DNA of 64,000 nucleotides from Aliishimia sp963721175 (GTDB lineage Bacteria; Pseudomonadota; Alphaproteobacteria; Rhodobacterales; Rhodobacteraceae): positions 1 to 64,000 of the forward strand of contig CAVRIG010000025.1 in assembly GCA_963721175.1 (NCBI GenBank), in the 5' to 3' direction. Positions within the stretch are counted from its first letter, which is position 1. Each line of letters opens with the position of its first letter. Below, piece by piece: positions 16,326 to 25,242 of the stretch. A program made the position numbers and the translations under genes. The notes below the pieces were generated by a model. The model was not told where the DNA came from, made no database searches, and saw nothing but the letters and a program-made list of their open reading frames with translations.

Positions 16326-18983
16326 ATGGAACTTTTCTTTCTGTTGCTTCTGGTCCTCATCATGGCGACCGCTCTCGCATCGGGCTATCCGGTGGCCTTC
16401 GCATTGCCCGGCGCCGCGATCATCACCATCGTCCTGGCTGCGGCCTCGGGCTACGTGTTCGCGGGCAATGTCGACGCCTTCTTCCATTCGGGCGGTCCGT
16501 CCCAATGGCTCACCGCGGGGGTCACGAACCTGCGAGGCATCTATCTCGAGGTGGAGCGGGATACGCTGATCGCGATTCCGCTCTTCATCTTCATGGGCAT
16601 CATGCTGCAGCGGTCGAAGATCGCCGAAGATCTTCTCGTCACCATGGCGCAACTCTTCGGGCCGGTTCCCGGAGGGCTCGGTATTTCCGTGGTCTTCGTC
16701 GGCGCGCTGCTGGCCGCGACGACCGGTATCGTCGGCGCGACAGTGGTCGCGATGGGCCTGATTTCGCTTCCCGCGATGTTGCGCAACAACTATTCCCAGC
16801 CGCTGGCCACCGGTACGATCGCGGCCTCGGGCACCCTGGGTCAGATCATTCCTCCGTCGATCGTGCTCATCATCCTGGCGGATCAGCTGGCGTCGGCCGC
16901 CGACCAGGCGTCCACGCTGCGCAAGTCGCTCTACTCCGACGCGACAGGCGAGTTGTCGATGCCGACCACCTTCGACGTGTCCTCGACCAGTGCGGGCGAG
17001 ATGTTCCTGGGTGCCTTCGTGCCGGGGGTGGTGCTCGTCCTTCTCTACATGGTCTTCATCCTGGTCGTTGCCTTGATCCGTCCCAAGCTGGCGCCGGCCG
17101 TTCCTTACGAAGGGCAGCGGAACGCCGCGTTCTGGGTAAGTGTCGTGGTGACTCTGGTCCCGCCGCTCGCGCTCATCTTTCTCGTGCTCGGGTCGATCAT
17201 CGCCGGCATCGCCACGGTCAATCAGGCCGGGGCCATCGGCGCTGCGGGCGCACTCGTCATGGCCGGCTACAGGCTCCCGAAGGAGGGCACACGAGGGACC
17301 TACTACCCGGCGTTCCTGGCCATCATCGGCCTTGGGCTCATCGCGTTCGCGCTTCAGACCTACGACATGAACATCAAGGCGCTGCTGGTGAATGGCGGGG
17401 ACATGACCGGCATCTTCATCGGCGTGATCGCGGTGGGGATGGTCCTGATCGCGCTGATCTGGTCCGGGCTTCGCGTGCTCAAAATCGAGAACACGATGCA
17501 GGAGGTCATGCTGGAGACCGCAAAGACCACGTCGCTGGTCTTCATCATCCTGCTGGGCGCCGCCATGCTGACGGCCGCCTTCCGTGCCTTCGGCGGCGAG
17601 GAGCTGGTCCGCGACTACCTCAACGGGTTGCCCGGGGGGTTCTGGAGCCAGTTCATCATCGTCATGGCGGTGATCTTCATCCTCGGGTTTTTCCTCGATT
17701 TCATCGAGATCGCTGTGGTCGTGGTTCCCATCGTGGCGCCGATCCTGCTGGCGGCACCCGATGCCAACATCACCGCGGTCTGGCTGGGCGTGATGATCGG
17801 CCTGAACATCCAGACCTCGTTCCTGACCCCGCCGTTCGGATTTGCCCTCTTCTACCTGCGCGGGGTGGCGCCGGCCATCGTGAGAACCGTGCAGATCTAC
17901 AAGGGTGTCATCGCCTTCATCGCGTTGCAGCTCGCTGCGCTCGCAATCGTCGGGTACTATCCGCAGCTGGTGAACTACCTGCCAAACCGCGTCTCTCTGC
18001 TGTCGGATGCCTCACCACCGCCACGCAACCCCAAATTGCAGCACTGCCTCGAGGAATACGTGCATGTCCAGCTCCAAAGCGGCACTGCCGGCGTGCGGGA
18101 CGCAATCCAAAGGGCGCGCGGCCTCGACCTGTCGCTCCTGCCCGAGCGGCTGCAGTCGGAGTTGACCGACGCCTTCGACAATGCCGATACGGCAGTGAAC
18201 ACGATTGACGATGTCTGGGCCGCACATGCCGTGGTCGAAGAGGCGACGCCCATCTACCGCCCGCAACTTCAGGAGATCCGGGACATCGAACGCGCGATGC
18301 GTGGATTGCAACGCGACGCCGACGAGATCTACGATTCGATCCGGTTCCTGAATGCGGAGACGAGCGGAGAACGGATCGCACGGGGCGAAGCCGCAATCGC
18401 CGAAATCCAGGAGGAGATCGCGCAGCTTCGGACGGAAATTCCCGATAGCTGGGATGAAACCTATGAAACCTTCAGCGTGCTGATCAACGAAGAGGAACGG
18501 CTTCGCAACACCTATCGTCGCAGCGCCGACGCCTCCACCGAACCGGTCGCCGAGGTCTTGGCCGTCCTCGACGACAACGCCGCCTTCGCCGAATTGGAAG
18601 ACCAGCTTCTCGCGTTGAGCGAGACGATCGAAACGGCGGAGCCAAATGCGGTCGAAGACGCTCTGAAAGAGCTGGGAAGCGCCTTCGGTTCGATCTCCGG
18701 AGCAAACCAGGTCAGCTCTCCCCTGTCGACGGCTCGCCGCGAAATCCGCAGCGGCAATCGCGAGGAGGCCCGCGCCGAATGGCAAGAGGCGGTCAACGCG
18801 TTCAACAGGCAGACAGCCTGGCGCGACGCGGCCGACAACACGATCCGCCCCGGTCTGGAAGACTATCTCGCCGCGACGTCGGACACGATTGGCGCACGCC
18901 AGCAAAATCGCTTGACGCGAGAGCAGGCATTGTTCCTCGCCGGGTGCAGCGCCGACCATCGCAACCTGTCGCTCTATTTCTGA
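16326..18983 (+). CDS. dctM: TRAP transporter large permease (DctM) with long C-terminal coiled-coil tail
   Basis: Residues 1 to about 555 form a multi-helix ion-transporter-family permease: GYPVAFALPGAAIITIVLAA, ALLAATTGIVGATVVAMGL, SGTLGQIIPPSIVLIILADQ, FLDFIEIAVVVVPIVAPILL and the terminal QTSFLTPPFGFALFYLRGVA. This is the sodium-coupled transport subunit. From about residue 560 to 885 the protein continues without a stop into a soluble, Glu/Arg/Ala-rich helical region (DIERAMRGLQRDADEIYDSI; EIQEEIAQLRTEIPDSWDET; ARREIRSGNREEARAEWQEA). Usual DctM length is 430-620, so the tail is an unusual fusion. No frameshift is needed to read it. Confidence 0.9.
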   Translation: MELFFLLLLVLIMATALASGYPVAFALPGAAIITIVLAAASGYVFAGNVDAFFHSGGPSQWLTAGVTNLRGIYLEVERDTLIAIPLFIFMGIMLQRSKIAEDLLVTMAQLFGPVPGGLGISVVFVGALLAATTGIVGATVVAMGLISLPAMLRNNYSQPLATGTIAASGTLGQIIPPSIVLIILADQLASAADQASTLRKSLYSDATGELSMPTTFDVSSTSAGEMFLGAFVPGVVLVLLYMVFILVVALIRPKLAPAVPYEGQRNAAFWVSVVVTLVPPLALIFLVLGSIIAGIATVNQAGAIGAAGALVMAGYRLPKEGTRGTYYPAFLAIIGLGLIAFALQTYDMNIKALLVNGGDMTGIFIGVIAVGMVLIALIWSGLRVLKIENTMQEVMLETAKTTSLVFIILLGAAMLTAAFRAFGGEELVRDYLNGLPGGFWSQFIIVMAVIFILGFFLDFIEIAVVVVPIVAPILLAAPDANITAVWLGVMIGLNIQTSFLTPPFGFALFYLRGVAPAIVRTVQIYKGVIAFIALQLAALAIVGYYPQLVNYLPNRVSLLSDASPPPRNPKLQHCLEEYVHVQLQSGTAGVRDAIQRARGLDLSLLPERLQSELTDAFDNADTAVNTIDDVWAAHAVVEEATPIYRPQLQEIRDIERAMRGLQRDADEIYDSIRFLNAETSGERIARGEAAIAEIQEEIAQLRTEIPDSWDETYETFSVLINEEERLRNTYRRSADASTEPVAEVLAVLDDNAAFAELEDQLLALSETIETAEPNAVEDALKELGSAFGSISGANQVSSPLSTARREIRSGNREEARAEWQEAVNAFNRQTAWRDAADNTIRPGLEDYLAATSDTIGARQQNRLTREQALFLAGCSADHRNLSLYF

Positions 18984-19159
18984 TGGGTCTGCCAGACGCT
19001 CCGGCTGGGCCTTGCGTTTGCAAAGCTGTCATCAGACCCAGTTTGGGAGTTTCGACGGCGTCACCTCCGAAGCATGCGCAGACTGCTTCAAGAACGTAGT
19101 CTGCGCTTCCATCAAGCCGTGTATCGCTTCGAATGCCGCGGCCCGTGAGGCCTAGCGTT

Positions 19160-19912
19160 TCAGATCTGACCACCGGCGATCTCGATCGCCTGACCGTTGA
19201 CGCTGTCGGAGCCTGGGCCCACCAGCCACATCGCGGCGGCGGAAACCTCCTCGGCCGTGATCAGGCGGCCATGCCGATTGGCGCTCACCATCATCTTCAG
19301 CGCGTCCTCCTCCGACACACGTCCACGTTGCGCGATGGAGGTGACGTTGCGCTCCACGATCGGCGTGTCGACATAGCCGGGGCAGAGTGCGTTGAAGGTG
19401 TAGGGTTTGCCCAGGTAATCCTCGCTCAGCGACCGGATCAGGCCCACCATGCCGTGCTTCGTCGCGCCATAGCAGGGTGCCCCCGGTATGCCCCGCACAC
19501 CGGCGATAGAGGCCACCGCGATCACGCGGCCCCAGTCGGTCTGCACCATGCTGCGCAGGCTTTCGCGGATCGTGAGGAAGGTGCCGTCGAGGTTGGTCGA
19601 CATCATGTTGCGCCAGAATTCGAGGTCGGTCTTGAGGATCGACTTTCCTTCGGCGATGCCGGCGTTGGGCACGCAGATCTGGATCGGACCGCGAGCGTCG
19701 ACGGCCGCTGCGATGATGCCCGAGACGCTCTCCTCGTCCCGCACGTCCATCGCCATGCCGGTGATCCGGTCCGCCGCGACCGCGTCGAGGACCTCCTGCC
19801 GGCGCCCGGTGATCGTCACTTGCGCCCCCGCAGCCGCCAGATCCCGCGCGATCGCCAGTCCGATCCCGGTGCCGCCACCGGTCACCAGCGCGTGTTTGCC
19901 CGTCAGATCCAT
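19160..19912 (-). CDS. SDR-family NAD(P)-dependent oxidoreductase
   Basis: A classical short-chain dehydrogenase/reductase of 250 residues. The Rossmann nucleotide motif is VTGGGTGIGLAIARDLAAAG near the N-terminus, then CVPNAGIAEG, the catalytic Ser in IAVASIAGVRG, and Tyr-x-x-x-Lys in PCYGATKHGMVGL, then NALCPGYVDTPIV. It resembles 3-hydroxybutyrate dehydrogenase and related 3-hydroxyacyl reductases, but the substrate is not determined. GGGAGGGA before the ATG is a good ribosome binding site. It is divergent from the methyltransferase gene with an 86-base gap and convergent with the TRAP operon. Confidence 0.85.
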   Translation of the reverse strand: MDLTGKHALVTGGGTGIGLAIARDLAAAGAQVTITGRRQEVLDAVAADRITGMAMDVRDEESVSGIIAAAVDARGPIQICVPNAGIAEGKSILKTDLEFWRNMMSTNLDGTFLTIRESLRSMVQTDWGRVIAVASIAGVRGIPGAPCYGATKHGMVGLIRSLSEDYLGKPYTFNALCPGYVDTPIVERNVTSIAQRGRVSEEDALKMMVSANRHGRLITAEEVSAAAMWLVGPGSDSVNGQAIEIAGGQI

Positions 19913-19998
19913 GTTCGTCCCTCCCGATCCCGATTTCAGGCAACCTGCGCGCGTCGGATATCTTGCACAAGTCCTCGCATCGGATCACGTTGCGGCAC

Positions 19999-20460
19999 AT
20001 GGGATTGCCGCTGCGCAAGATGATCGATGTCCCGCCGGTATGGCTGGCGCTGTGCCTCGTGCTGGTCTGGCTGCAGGGGACGTATCTGCCGGTCGGACCG
20101 GAACCCGGCGCGTTGGTGCGCGGCGTCGGCGGCGTGCTGATCCTGGCGGCGGTCTTGCTCATCGGGCTCGCGGCATGGGAATTCCGGCGGCACCGCACCA
20201 CGGTCGTGCCGCATCTGAAGCCGGACGCGCTGGTGACGAGCGGTGTCTTCGCGCTGTCGCGCAACCCGATCTACCTCGCCGATGCGCTGATCATCGCGGG
20301 CTGTGCCCTGCGCTGGCACGCGTGGTCGTCGCTGATCCTCGTGCCGCTCTTCATGCGTTTCATCGCGTGGCGCTTCATCGAGGATGAAGAGGCGCGGCTG
20401 CGGGCGGCCTTCGGCAAAGCTTTCGACGCCTACGCAGCAAAAGTGCGTCGGTGGATCTGA
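19999..20460 (+). CDS. ICMT/PEMT-like membrane methyltransferase
   Basis: A 153-residue integral membrane protein of the isoprenylcysteine carboxyl methyltransferase / phospholipid methyltransferase superfamily. I prefer the ATG at 19999 (MGLPLRKMIDVPPVWLAL); an ATG at 19963 would add 12 residues. Hydrophobic segments are at about residues 14-30, 42-62 and 100-130. The signature region is WEFRRHRTTVVPHLKPDALV, then SGVFALSRNPIYLADALII, then RFIEDEEARLRAAFGKAFDAY, which supplies the SAM- and substrate-binding residues of the family. The methyl acceptor is unknown. Confidence 0.8.
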   Translation: MGLPLRKMIDVPPVWLALCLVLVWLQGTYLPVGPEPGALVRGVGGVLILAAVLLIGLAAWEFRRHRTTVVPHLKPDALVTSGVFALSRNPIYLADALIIAGCALRWHAWSSLILVPLFMRFIAWRFIEDEEARLRAAFGKAFDAYAAKVRRWI

Positions 20461-20608
20461 TCCCGCAGGAAAACTGCGCGACGCCGACGAATGTATGCCT
20501 GTGTATATGGAGGATGCTCTTGTGCATCAGGGCGCCACGTCTTAGTGGAATTATCTCAGGGGCGGCCCAACTCGCCCGGCAAACGATATAGAACGTGGGG
20601 GACGTCTG

Positions 20609-22183
20609 GTGAAAATCGGAACGCCGAAGGAGATATTCGAAGGCGAGGCGCGAGTGGCGATGACGCCCGAGAGCGCGGGCCAGCTGCAGAAACTCGGCCA
20701 CGAGTGCCTGATCGAGACCGGCGCGGGCACCCGGGCCGGGTTCCTCGATGCCGATTACGAGGCTGCCGGGGTCAAGGTGGTCAAGACCGCCGCCACGCTG
20801 TGGAAGAACGCGGACGTGGTGGCCAAGGTGCGGCCACCTTCGGATGCGGAGCTGAAGCGGCTGAAGAAGGACCAGACGCTGATCTCCATGTTCTATCCGG
20901 CTTCAAACGAAGAACATATGAAGCAGGCGGCCGAACAGGGCTCGACCGTGATCGCGATGGACATGGTGCCGCGGATCTCCAGGGCGCAGAAGATGGACGC
21001 GCTGTCGTCCATGGCCAACATCGCCGGGTATCGCGCGGTGATCGAGGCCGGGAGCAATTTCGGCCGCTTCTTCACCGGCCAGGTGACGGCCGCGGGCAAG
21101 GTGCCCCCCGCAAAGGTGCTGGTGATCGGCGCCGGCGTCGCAGGGCTTGCGGCAATCGGGACGTCGACATCGCTGGGAGCGATCACGCTGGCCTTCGACG
21201 TGCGTCCGGAAGTGTCGGAGCAGATCGAAAGCATGGGCGCCGAATTCGTGTTCCTCGATTTCGAGGAATCGAGCCAGGACAGCTCTGCCACCGGCGGCTA
21301 TGCCGCCCCGTCGAGCCCGGAGTTCCGCGAAAAGCAGCTCGAGAAGTTCCGGGAACTCGCGCCGCAAGTGGACATCGTGATCTCCACCGCGCTGATCCCG
21401 AACCGCGACGCCCCAATCCTCTGGACCAAGGACATGGTCGAGAAGATGAAGCCGGGGTCCGTCATCGTCGATCTCGCGGCGGAGCGCGGGGGCAATTGCG
21501 AACTGACCGTCAAGGACGAGAAGATCGTGACGGAAAACGGCGTGACCATCGTGGGTTACACCGATTTCCCGAGCCGGATGGCGACGCAATCCTCGACGCT
21601 GTTCTCCACCAACGTCCGCCACATGCTGACGGATCTGACGCCGGAGAAGGACGGTGTCATCAACCACAACATGGAAGATGACGTGATCCGCGGTGCGACC
21701 GTGGCGCACGCGGGCGAGGTGACCTTCCCGCCACCGCCACCCAAGGTGAAGGCGATCGCGGCGGCCCCGAAAAAGGAAAAGCCGAAGGAACTGACGCCGG
21801 AGGAGAAGAAGGCCAAGGAACTGGCCGATTTCAAGCTCCAGACCCGCAATCAGGTGGGCCTGCTGGCGGTCGGCGGCGGTCTGGTCCTGCTGGCCGGGCT
21901 TTACACGCCCGCGTCCTTCATGCAGCACTTCATCGTCTTCGTGCTGGCGGTCTTCATCGGCTTCCAGGTGATCTGGAACGTCGCGCACAGCCTGCACACG
22001 CCGCTGATGGCGATCACCAACGCGATCTCGTCGATCATCATCCTGGGCGCGCTGATGCAGATCGGATCGGATTCGTTCCTGGTCGTTCTGCTGGCGGGGC
22101 TGTCTGTCTTCATGGCCGCGATCAACATATTCGGCGGCTTCCTGGTCACCCGGCGCATGCTCGCCATGTTCCAGAAATCATAA
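20609..22183 (+). CDS. pntA: NAD(P) transhydrogenase alpha subunit (single-chain PntA)
   Basis: Transfers hydride between NADH and NADP+ driven by the proton gradient. Read from a GTG at 20609 (VKIGTPKEIFEGEARVAMTP). The NAD-binding domain shows KVLVIGAGVAGLAAIGTSTS and DFPSRMATQSSTLFSTN. A proline- and lysine/glutamate-rich linker (about residues 370-405) leads to a C-terminal membrane part of three to four helices (VGLLAVGGGLVLLAGLY, HFIVFVLAVFIGFQVIW, VVLLAGLSVFMAAINIFGG). At 524 residues it is the one-piece E. coli-type subunit, not the split PntAA/PntAB of some alphaproteobacteria. pntB follows after 18 bases. Confidence 0.95.
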   Translation: MKIGTPKEIFEGEARVAMTPESAGQLQKLGHECLIETGAGTRAGFLDADYEAAGVKVVKTAATLWKNADVVAKVRPPSDAELKRLKKDQTLISMFYPASNEEHMKQAAEQGSTVIAMDMVPRISRAQKMDALSSMANIAGYRAVIEAGSNFGRFFTGQVTAAGKVPPAKVLVIGAGVAGLAAIGTSTSLGAITLAFDVRPEVSEQIESMGAEFVFLDFEESSQDSSATGGYAAPSSPEFREKQLEKFRELAPQVDIVISTALIPNRDAPILWTKDMVEKMKPGSVIVDLAAERGGNCELTVKDEKIVTENGVTIVGYTDFPSRMATQSSTLFSTNVRHMLTDLTPEKDGVINHNMEDDVIRGATVAHAGEVTFPPPPPKVKAIAAAPKKEKPKELTPEEKKAKELADFKLQTRNQVGLLAVGGGLVLLAGLYTPASFMQHFIVFVLAVFIGFQVIWNVAHSLHTPLMAITNAISSIIILGALMQIGSDSFLVVLLAGLSVFMAAINIFGGFLVTRRMLAMFQKS

Positions 22184-22201
22184 AGCGCGGGGTCGGGAAC
22201 A

Positions 22202-23635
22202 ATGGATTTCGGTTTCACCACAGCGGCTTACGCGGTCGCGGCAGTTCTCTTCATCTTGGCGCTCGGCGGGCTTTCGGGCCAGGAAAGCGCCAAGCGCGCG
22301 ATCTGGTACGGCATCGTCGGCATGGGCATCGCTGTGCTCGCGACGCTGGTCGGACCGGGGCAGGGGCTCTGGTTCGCGTCGCTGATCCTGATCGGGGGCG
22401 GGGCGGCCATCGGCTACCAGCTGGCCACCAAGGTGCAGATGACCCAAATGCCCGAGCTTGTGGCGATCATGCACAGCCTGGTCGGGCTCGCGGCGGTGTT
22501 CGTGGGCTTCAACGCGGATTTCACCATCAGCATGGTCGAAGCCGCGAAGGCGGCCGGCGAAACGGTCGATGGCGTGTTCGCGAACCTCGTCGCCAAGAAG
22601 ACGCCGGTGGAGATCACGATCCTGCAGATCGAGCTGGTTCTGGGCGTCTGGATCGGGGCGGTGACCTTCACCGGCTCCGTCGTCGCATATGGCAAGCTTG
22701 CGGGCCGCGTGGATTCCGCGGCGAAGAAGCTGCCGGGGGGGCATATCCTCAACGCGGCGGCGGCGATCCTGTCGCTGGTCTTCGCGGTCATGTACTTCCA
22801 GGGCGGCGGCGCATTCTCGCTGGTCATCCTGACGCTGCTGGCGCTCTTCATCGGGTATCACCTGATCATGGGGATCGGCGGGGCGGACATGCCCGTCGTC
22901 GTCTCCATGCTCAACAGCTACTCGGGCTGGGCGGCGGCGGCGATCGGGTTCAGCCTCGGCAACGACCTGCTGATCACGGTGGGCGCGCTCGTGGGCTCCT
23001 CCGGTGCGATCCTGAGCTACATCATGTGCAAGGCGATGAACCGCTCCTTCGTGAGCGTGATCCTCGGCGGCTTCGGCGGGCCGCAGGGCGCGCAGGCGGA
23101 AGTCGAGGGCGAGATGATCGCGATCGAGGCCGACGGCGTGTCGAACGCGCTCAACGAAGCCGACAGCGTCATCATCATTCCCGGCTACGGCATGGCAGTG
23201 GCGCAGGCGCAGAACGCGGTGGCGGAGTTGACACGCAAGCTGCGCGCGGCCGGCAAGACCGTACGCTTCGCCATCCACCCCGTCGCAGGGCGCCTGCCGG
23301 GGCACATGAACGTGCTGCTGGCGGAGGCAAAGGTGCCGTACGACATCGTGATGGAGATGGACGAGATCAACGAGGATTTCCCGGAGACTGACGTTGCCAT
23401 CGTGATCGGCTCGAACGACATCGTGAACCCGGCGGCGCAGGACGATCCGAACTCCCCCATCGCGGGAATGCCGGTCCTTGAAGTTTGGAAGGCCAAGCAG
23501 GTCTTCGTCTCCAAGCGCGGTCAGGGCACGGGGTATTCGGGGATCGAGAACCCGCTGTTCTTCAAGGACAACACGCGGATGTTCTACGGCGACGCAAAGG
23601 CCTCGCTCGACAAGCTGCTGCCGATGATCGACTGA
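22202..23635 (+). CDS. pntB: NAD(P) transhydrogenase beta subunit PntB
   Basis: A 477-residue partner of PntA. The N-terminal half is a bundle of membrane helices that carries the proton channel (FTTAAYAVAAVLFILALGGL; GPGQGLWFASLILIGGGAA; AAILSLVFAVMYFQGGGAF; DMPVVVSMLNSYSGWAAAAI). The C-terminal soluble domain binds NADP(H): SVIIIPGYGMAVAQAQNAV with the nucleotide-fold glycines, HPVAGRLPGHMNVLLAEA, VAIVIGSNDIVNPAAQ, and KRGQGTGYSGIENPLFF. Length matches the family. It ends just before an intergenic hairpin repeat that may act as the operon's terminator. Confidence 0.96.
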   Translation: MDFGFTTAAYAVAAVLFILALGGLSGQESAKRAIWYGIVGMGIAVLATLVGPGQGLWFASLILIGGGAAIGYQLATKVQMTQMPELVAIMHSLVGLAAVFVGFNADFTISMVEAAKAAGETVDGVFANLVAKKTPVEITILQIELVLGVWIGAVTFTGSVVAYGKLAGRVDSAAKKLPGGHILNAAAAILSLVFAVMYFQGGGAFSLVILTLLALFIGYHLIMGIGGADMPVVVSMLNSYSGWAAAAIGFSLGNDLLITVGALVGSSGAILSYIMCKAMNRSFVSVILGGFGGPQGAQAEVEGEMIAIEADGVSNALNEADSVIIIPGYGMAVAQAQNAVAELTRKLRAAGKTVRFAIHPVAGRLPGHMNVLLAEAKVPYDIVMEMDEINEDFPETDVAIVIGSNDIVNPAAQDDPNSPIAGMPVLEVWKAKQVFVSKRGQGTGYSGIENPLFFKDNTRMFYGDAKASLDKLLPMID

Positions 23636-23690
23636 CCGGTCAAGGTGCGCTGGATAGGTGTTGCGCCCGCACGATGTGCGGTCGCCACGG

Positions 23691-23799
23691 GCGAGGGGCG
23701 CTGCCCCTCGCGCTCCCCGAGGTATTTTGCGACCCAAAGAAGACCCGAACGCTGTCGCTTCGCTCCCGTTTCTTTGTGTCGGGAAACACCTCGGGGGAG
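23691..23799. repeat. REP-like intergenic hairpin repeat, copy 1 (double, inverted)
   Basis: A 9-bp stem GCGAGGGGC (23691-23699) / GCCCCTCGC (23703-23711) with loop GCT is followed by a conserved tail with GAGGTATT and GACCCAAAGAAGA. A second, inverted tail (23770-23799) is complementary to 23713-23741 with few mismatches, so the whole unit could fold into one long hairpin. Copy 2 lies at 32492-32550. Similar repeats are common between roseobacter genes; here it may end the pntAB transcript. Confidence 0.7.
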
Positions 23800-23899
23800 T
23801 TGCGGAACGCGACCGGGCGGCACCACCTGCATTGCTGACATCGGAGTACATGCGTAGTATGCGACTGCATTCAGGTAACGCGGTGTTTTGCAAAGGTTT

Positions 23900-23928
23900 T
23901 TGACTTGGCCTCTGGTGCCCGGTAGCGT
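23900..23928 (+). promoter_or_regulatory. predicted sigma-70 promoter for the DUF3422 gene
   Basis: TTGACT (23900-23905), a 17-base spacer and TAGCGT (23923-23928), 33 bases before the ATG at 23962. The -35 box is close to consensus; the -10 box is weak but typical for GC-rich alphaproteobacteria and is shared with the promoter before the ABC ATPase. Confidence 0.5.
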
Positions 23929-23961
23929 AACCGCGTTCCCATACCTTCCGAAAGGCCCTTC

Positions 23962-25242
23962 ATGGCCCCCATCGACGATCATCCGCTGCGTTACCGGCTC
24001 GCCAACGAGTTGCATGCGCGCCCCTTCCCGGCGATGTGTGCGCCGCACATGGCGGCTTACGTCGCAATCAAGAACTCTGGCGAGGCGTCGCAGCGGGATC
24101 ATGAGCCCGATCTGGCGCATCTGACACAACTGCTGGACCGCCACGGCGTGGCACATCCGCAGCCGGGCGCCACGCATTACTACGGAAAGATCGGCCGGCA
24201 CTGGCTGAAGTGGGAGCAGCACACGGAGTTCGTGACCTACACCGTCTTCACGGAAGGTGTGACCGAGAAACCGTTCGATGGGTCGGAATTCGCCGTCTTT
24301 CCGGAGGATTGGCTGTCGAATGCGCCCGGGCAGCGGATGACGTCCATTCTGCTGCGGATCGAGGAAATGCCGCCCGTCGAACATATCAACAAGAGCCTTC
24401 AGGACTGGTTCGTGCCCGAAAGCCTTGCCGTGTCGCGGGTTCTGGACGATGCGGCCGTGGCGGCGGGTGATTTTCGGATCGACCCCTCGGGGCACATGCG
24501 TTTCGCGATTTTCGTGGAGACTGTCACCGGTGCGCGGCGGATCGGGCGGATCGTGCAGCGCCTGTGCGAGATCGAGACCTACAAGTCGATGTCCATGCTC
24601 GGCTTCTCGCGTGTGAAGTCGATCAGCGACCCGATGAACGCTTTGGATCTCAGGCTGACGGAGCTGATGGGGCATACGACCAGCGGCGACATGCCAGCGG
24701 AAGCCACGCTGAAGCAATTGCTGTCGATCTCGGCGGAGCTGGAAGAGCTGGCGGCGAAATGCTCGTTTCGTTTCGGGGCGACGGGCGCCTACGAGGCGAT
24801 CGTGAACCAGCGGATCGGTGCGTTGCGCGAAGAACGGTACGACGGCCGCCAGACCTTTGCAGAGTTCATGATGCGCCGCTACGAGCCTGCCATGCGCACG
24901 GTCAAGTCGGCGGAGCGGCGTCTTGAGGCGATGTCGGGACGGTCGATCCGCGCCGCCAACCTGCTCCGCACCCAGGTCGACGTGGAGCGGAGCGCGCAGA
25001 ACCAGAAGCTTCTCGAAAGCATGGACCGCCGGTCGGACCTGCAGTTGCGCCTGCAGCGCACGGTCGAGGGGCTGTCGGTCGTCGCGATCAGCTATTACGC
25101 GGTGTCCCTGGCGAGCTACCTGTTGTTTCCCGTGCAGGAGGCGACCGGACTCAGCAAGGGCATGCTGACGGCGCTGATCACTCTGCCGGTTGTAGTTCTG
25201 GTCTGGTGGATGATCCGCCGCCTGCGCCAAAAGATCGAGTGA
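23962..25242 (+). CDS. DUF3422 family membrane-anchored protein
   Basis: A 426-residue protein of a conserved proteobacterial family of unknown function. The N-terminal soluble part begins DHPLRYRLANELHARPFPAM, a family hallmark, and includes HYYGKIGRHWLKWEQHTEF and EEMPPVEHINKSL. The middle is helical with a coiled-coil-like region (RTVKSAERRLEAMSGRSIRA; VDVERSAQNQKLLESMDRRS). Two C-terminal hydrophobic segments, about residues 370-388 and 395-418, end in a basic tail RRLRQKIE, suggesting anchoring in the inner membrane with the bulk in the cytoplasm. Its 3' end overlaps the opposite-strand YeeE/YedE gene by 65 bases. No function can be assigned. Confidence 0.88.
   Translation: MAPIDDHPLRYRLANELHARPFPAMCAPHMAAYVAIKNSGEASQRDHEPDLAHLTQLLDRHGVAHPQPGATHYYGKIGRHWLKWEQHTEFVTYTVFTEGVTEKPFDGSEFAVFPEDWLSNAPGQRMTSILLRIEEMPPVEHINKSLQDWFVPESLAVSRVLDDAAVAAGDFRIDPSGHMRFAIFVETVTGARRIGRIVQRLCEIETYKSMSMLGFSRVKSISDPMNALDLRLTELMGHTTSGDMPAEATLKQLLSISAELEELAAKCSFRFGATGAYEAIVNQRIGALREERYDGRQTFAEFMMRRYEPAMRTVKSAERRLEAMSGRSIRAANLLRTQVDVERSAQNQKLLESMDRRSDLQLRLQRTVEGLSVVAISYYAVSLASYLLFPVQEATGLSKGMLTALITLPVVVLVWWMIRRLRQKIE

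Noticed and set aside
19017..19024. Single TTTGCAAA site downstream of the TRAP operon
   Set aside because: Only one copy, in a short convergent gap, so no basis for calling it an operator.
22178..23893. 571-codon minus-strand frame over pntB
   Set aside because: Shadow of the intact transhydrogenase beta gene.
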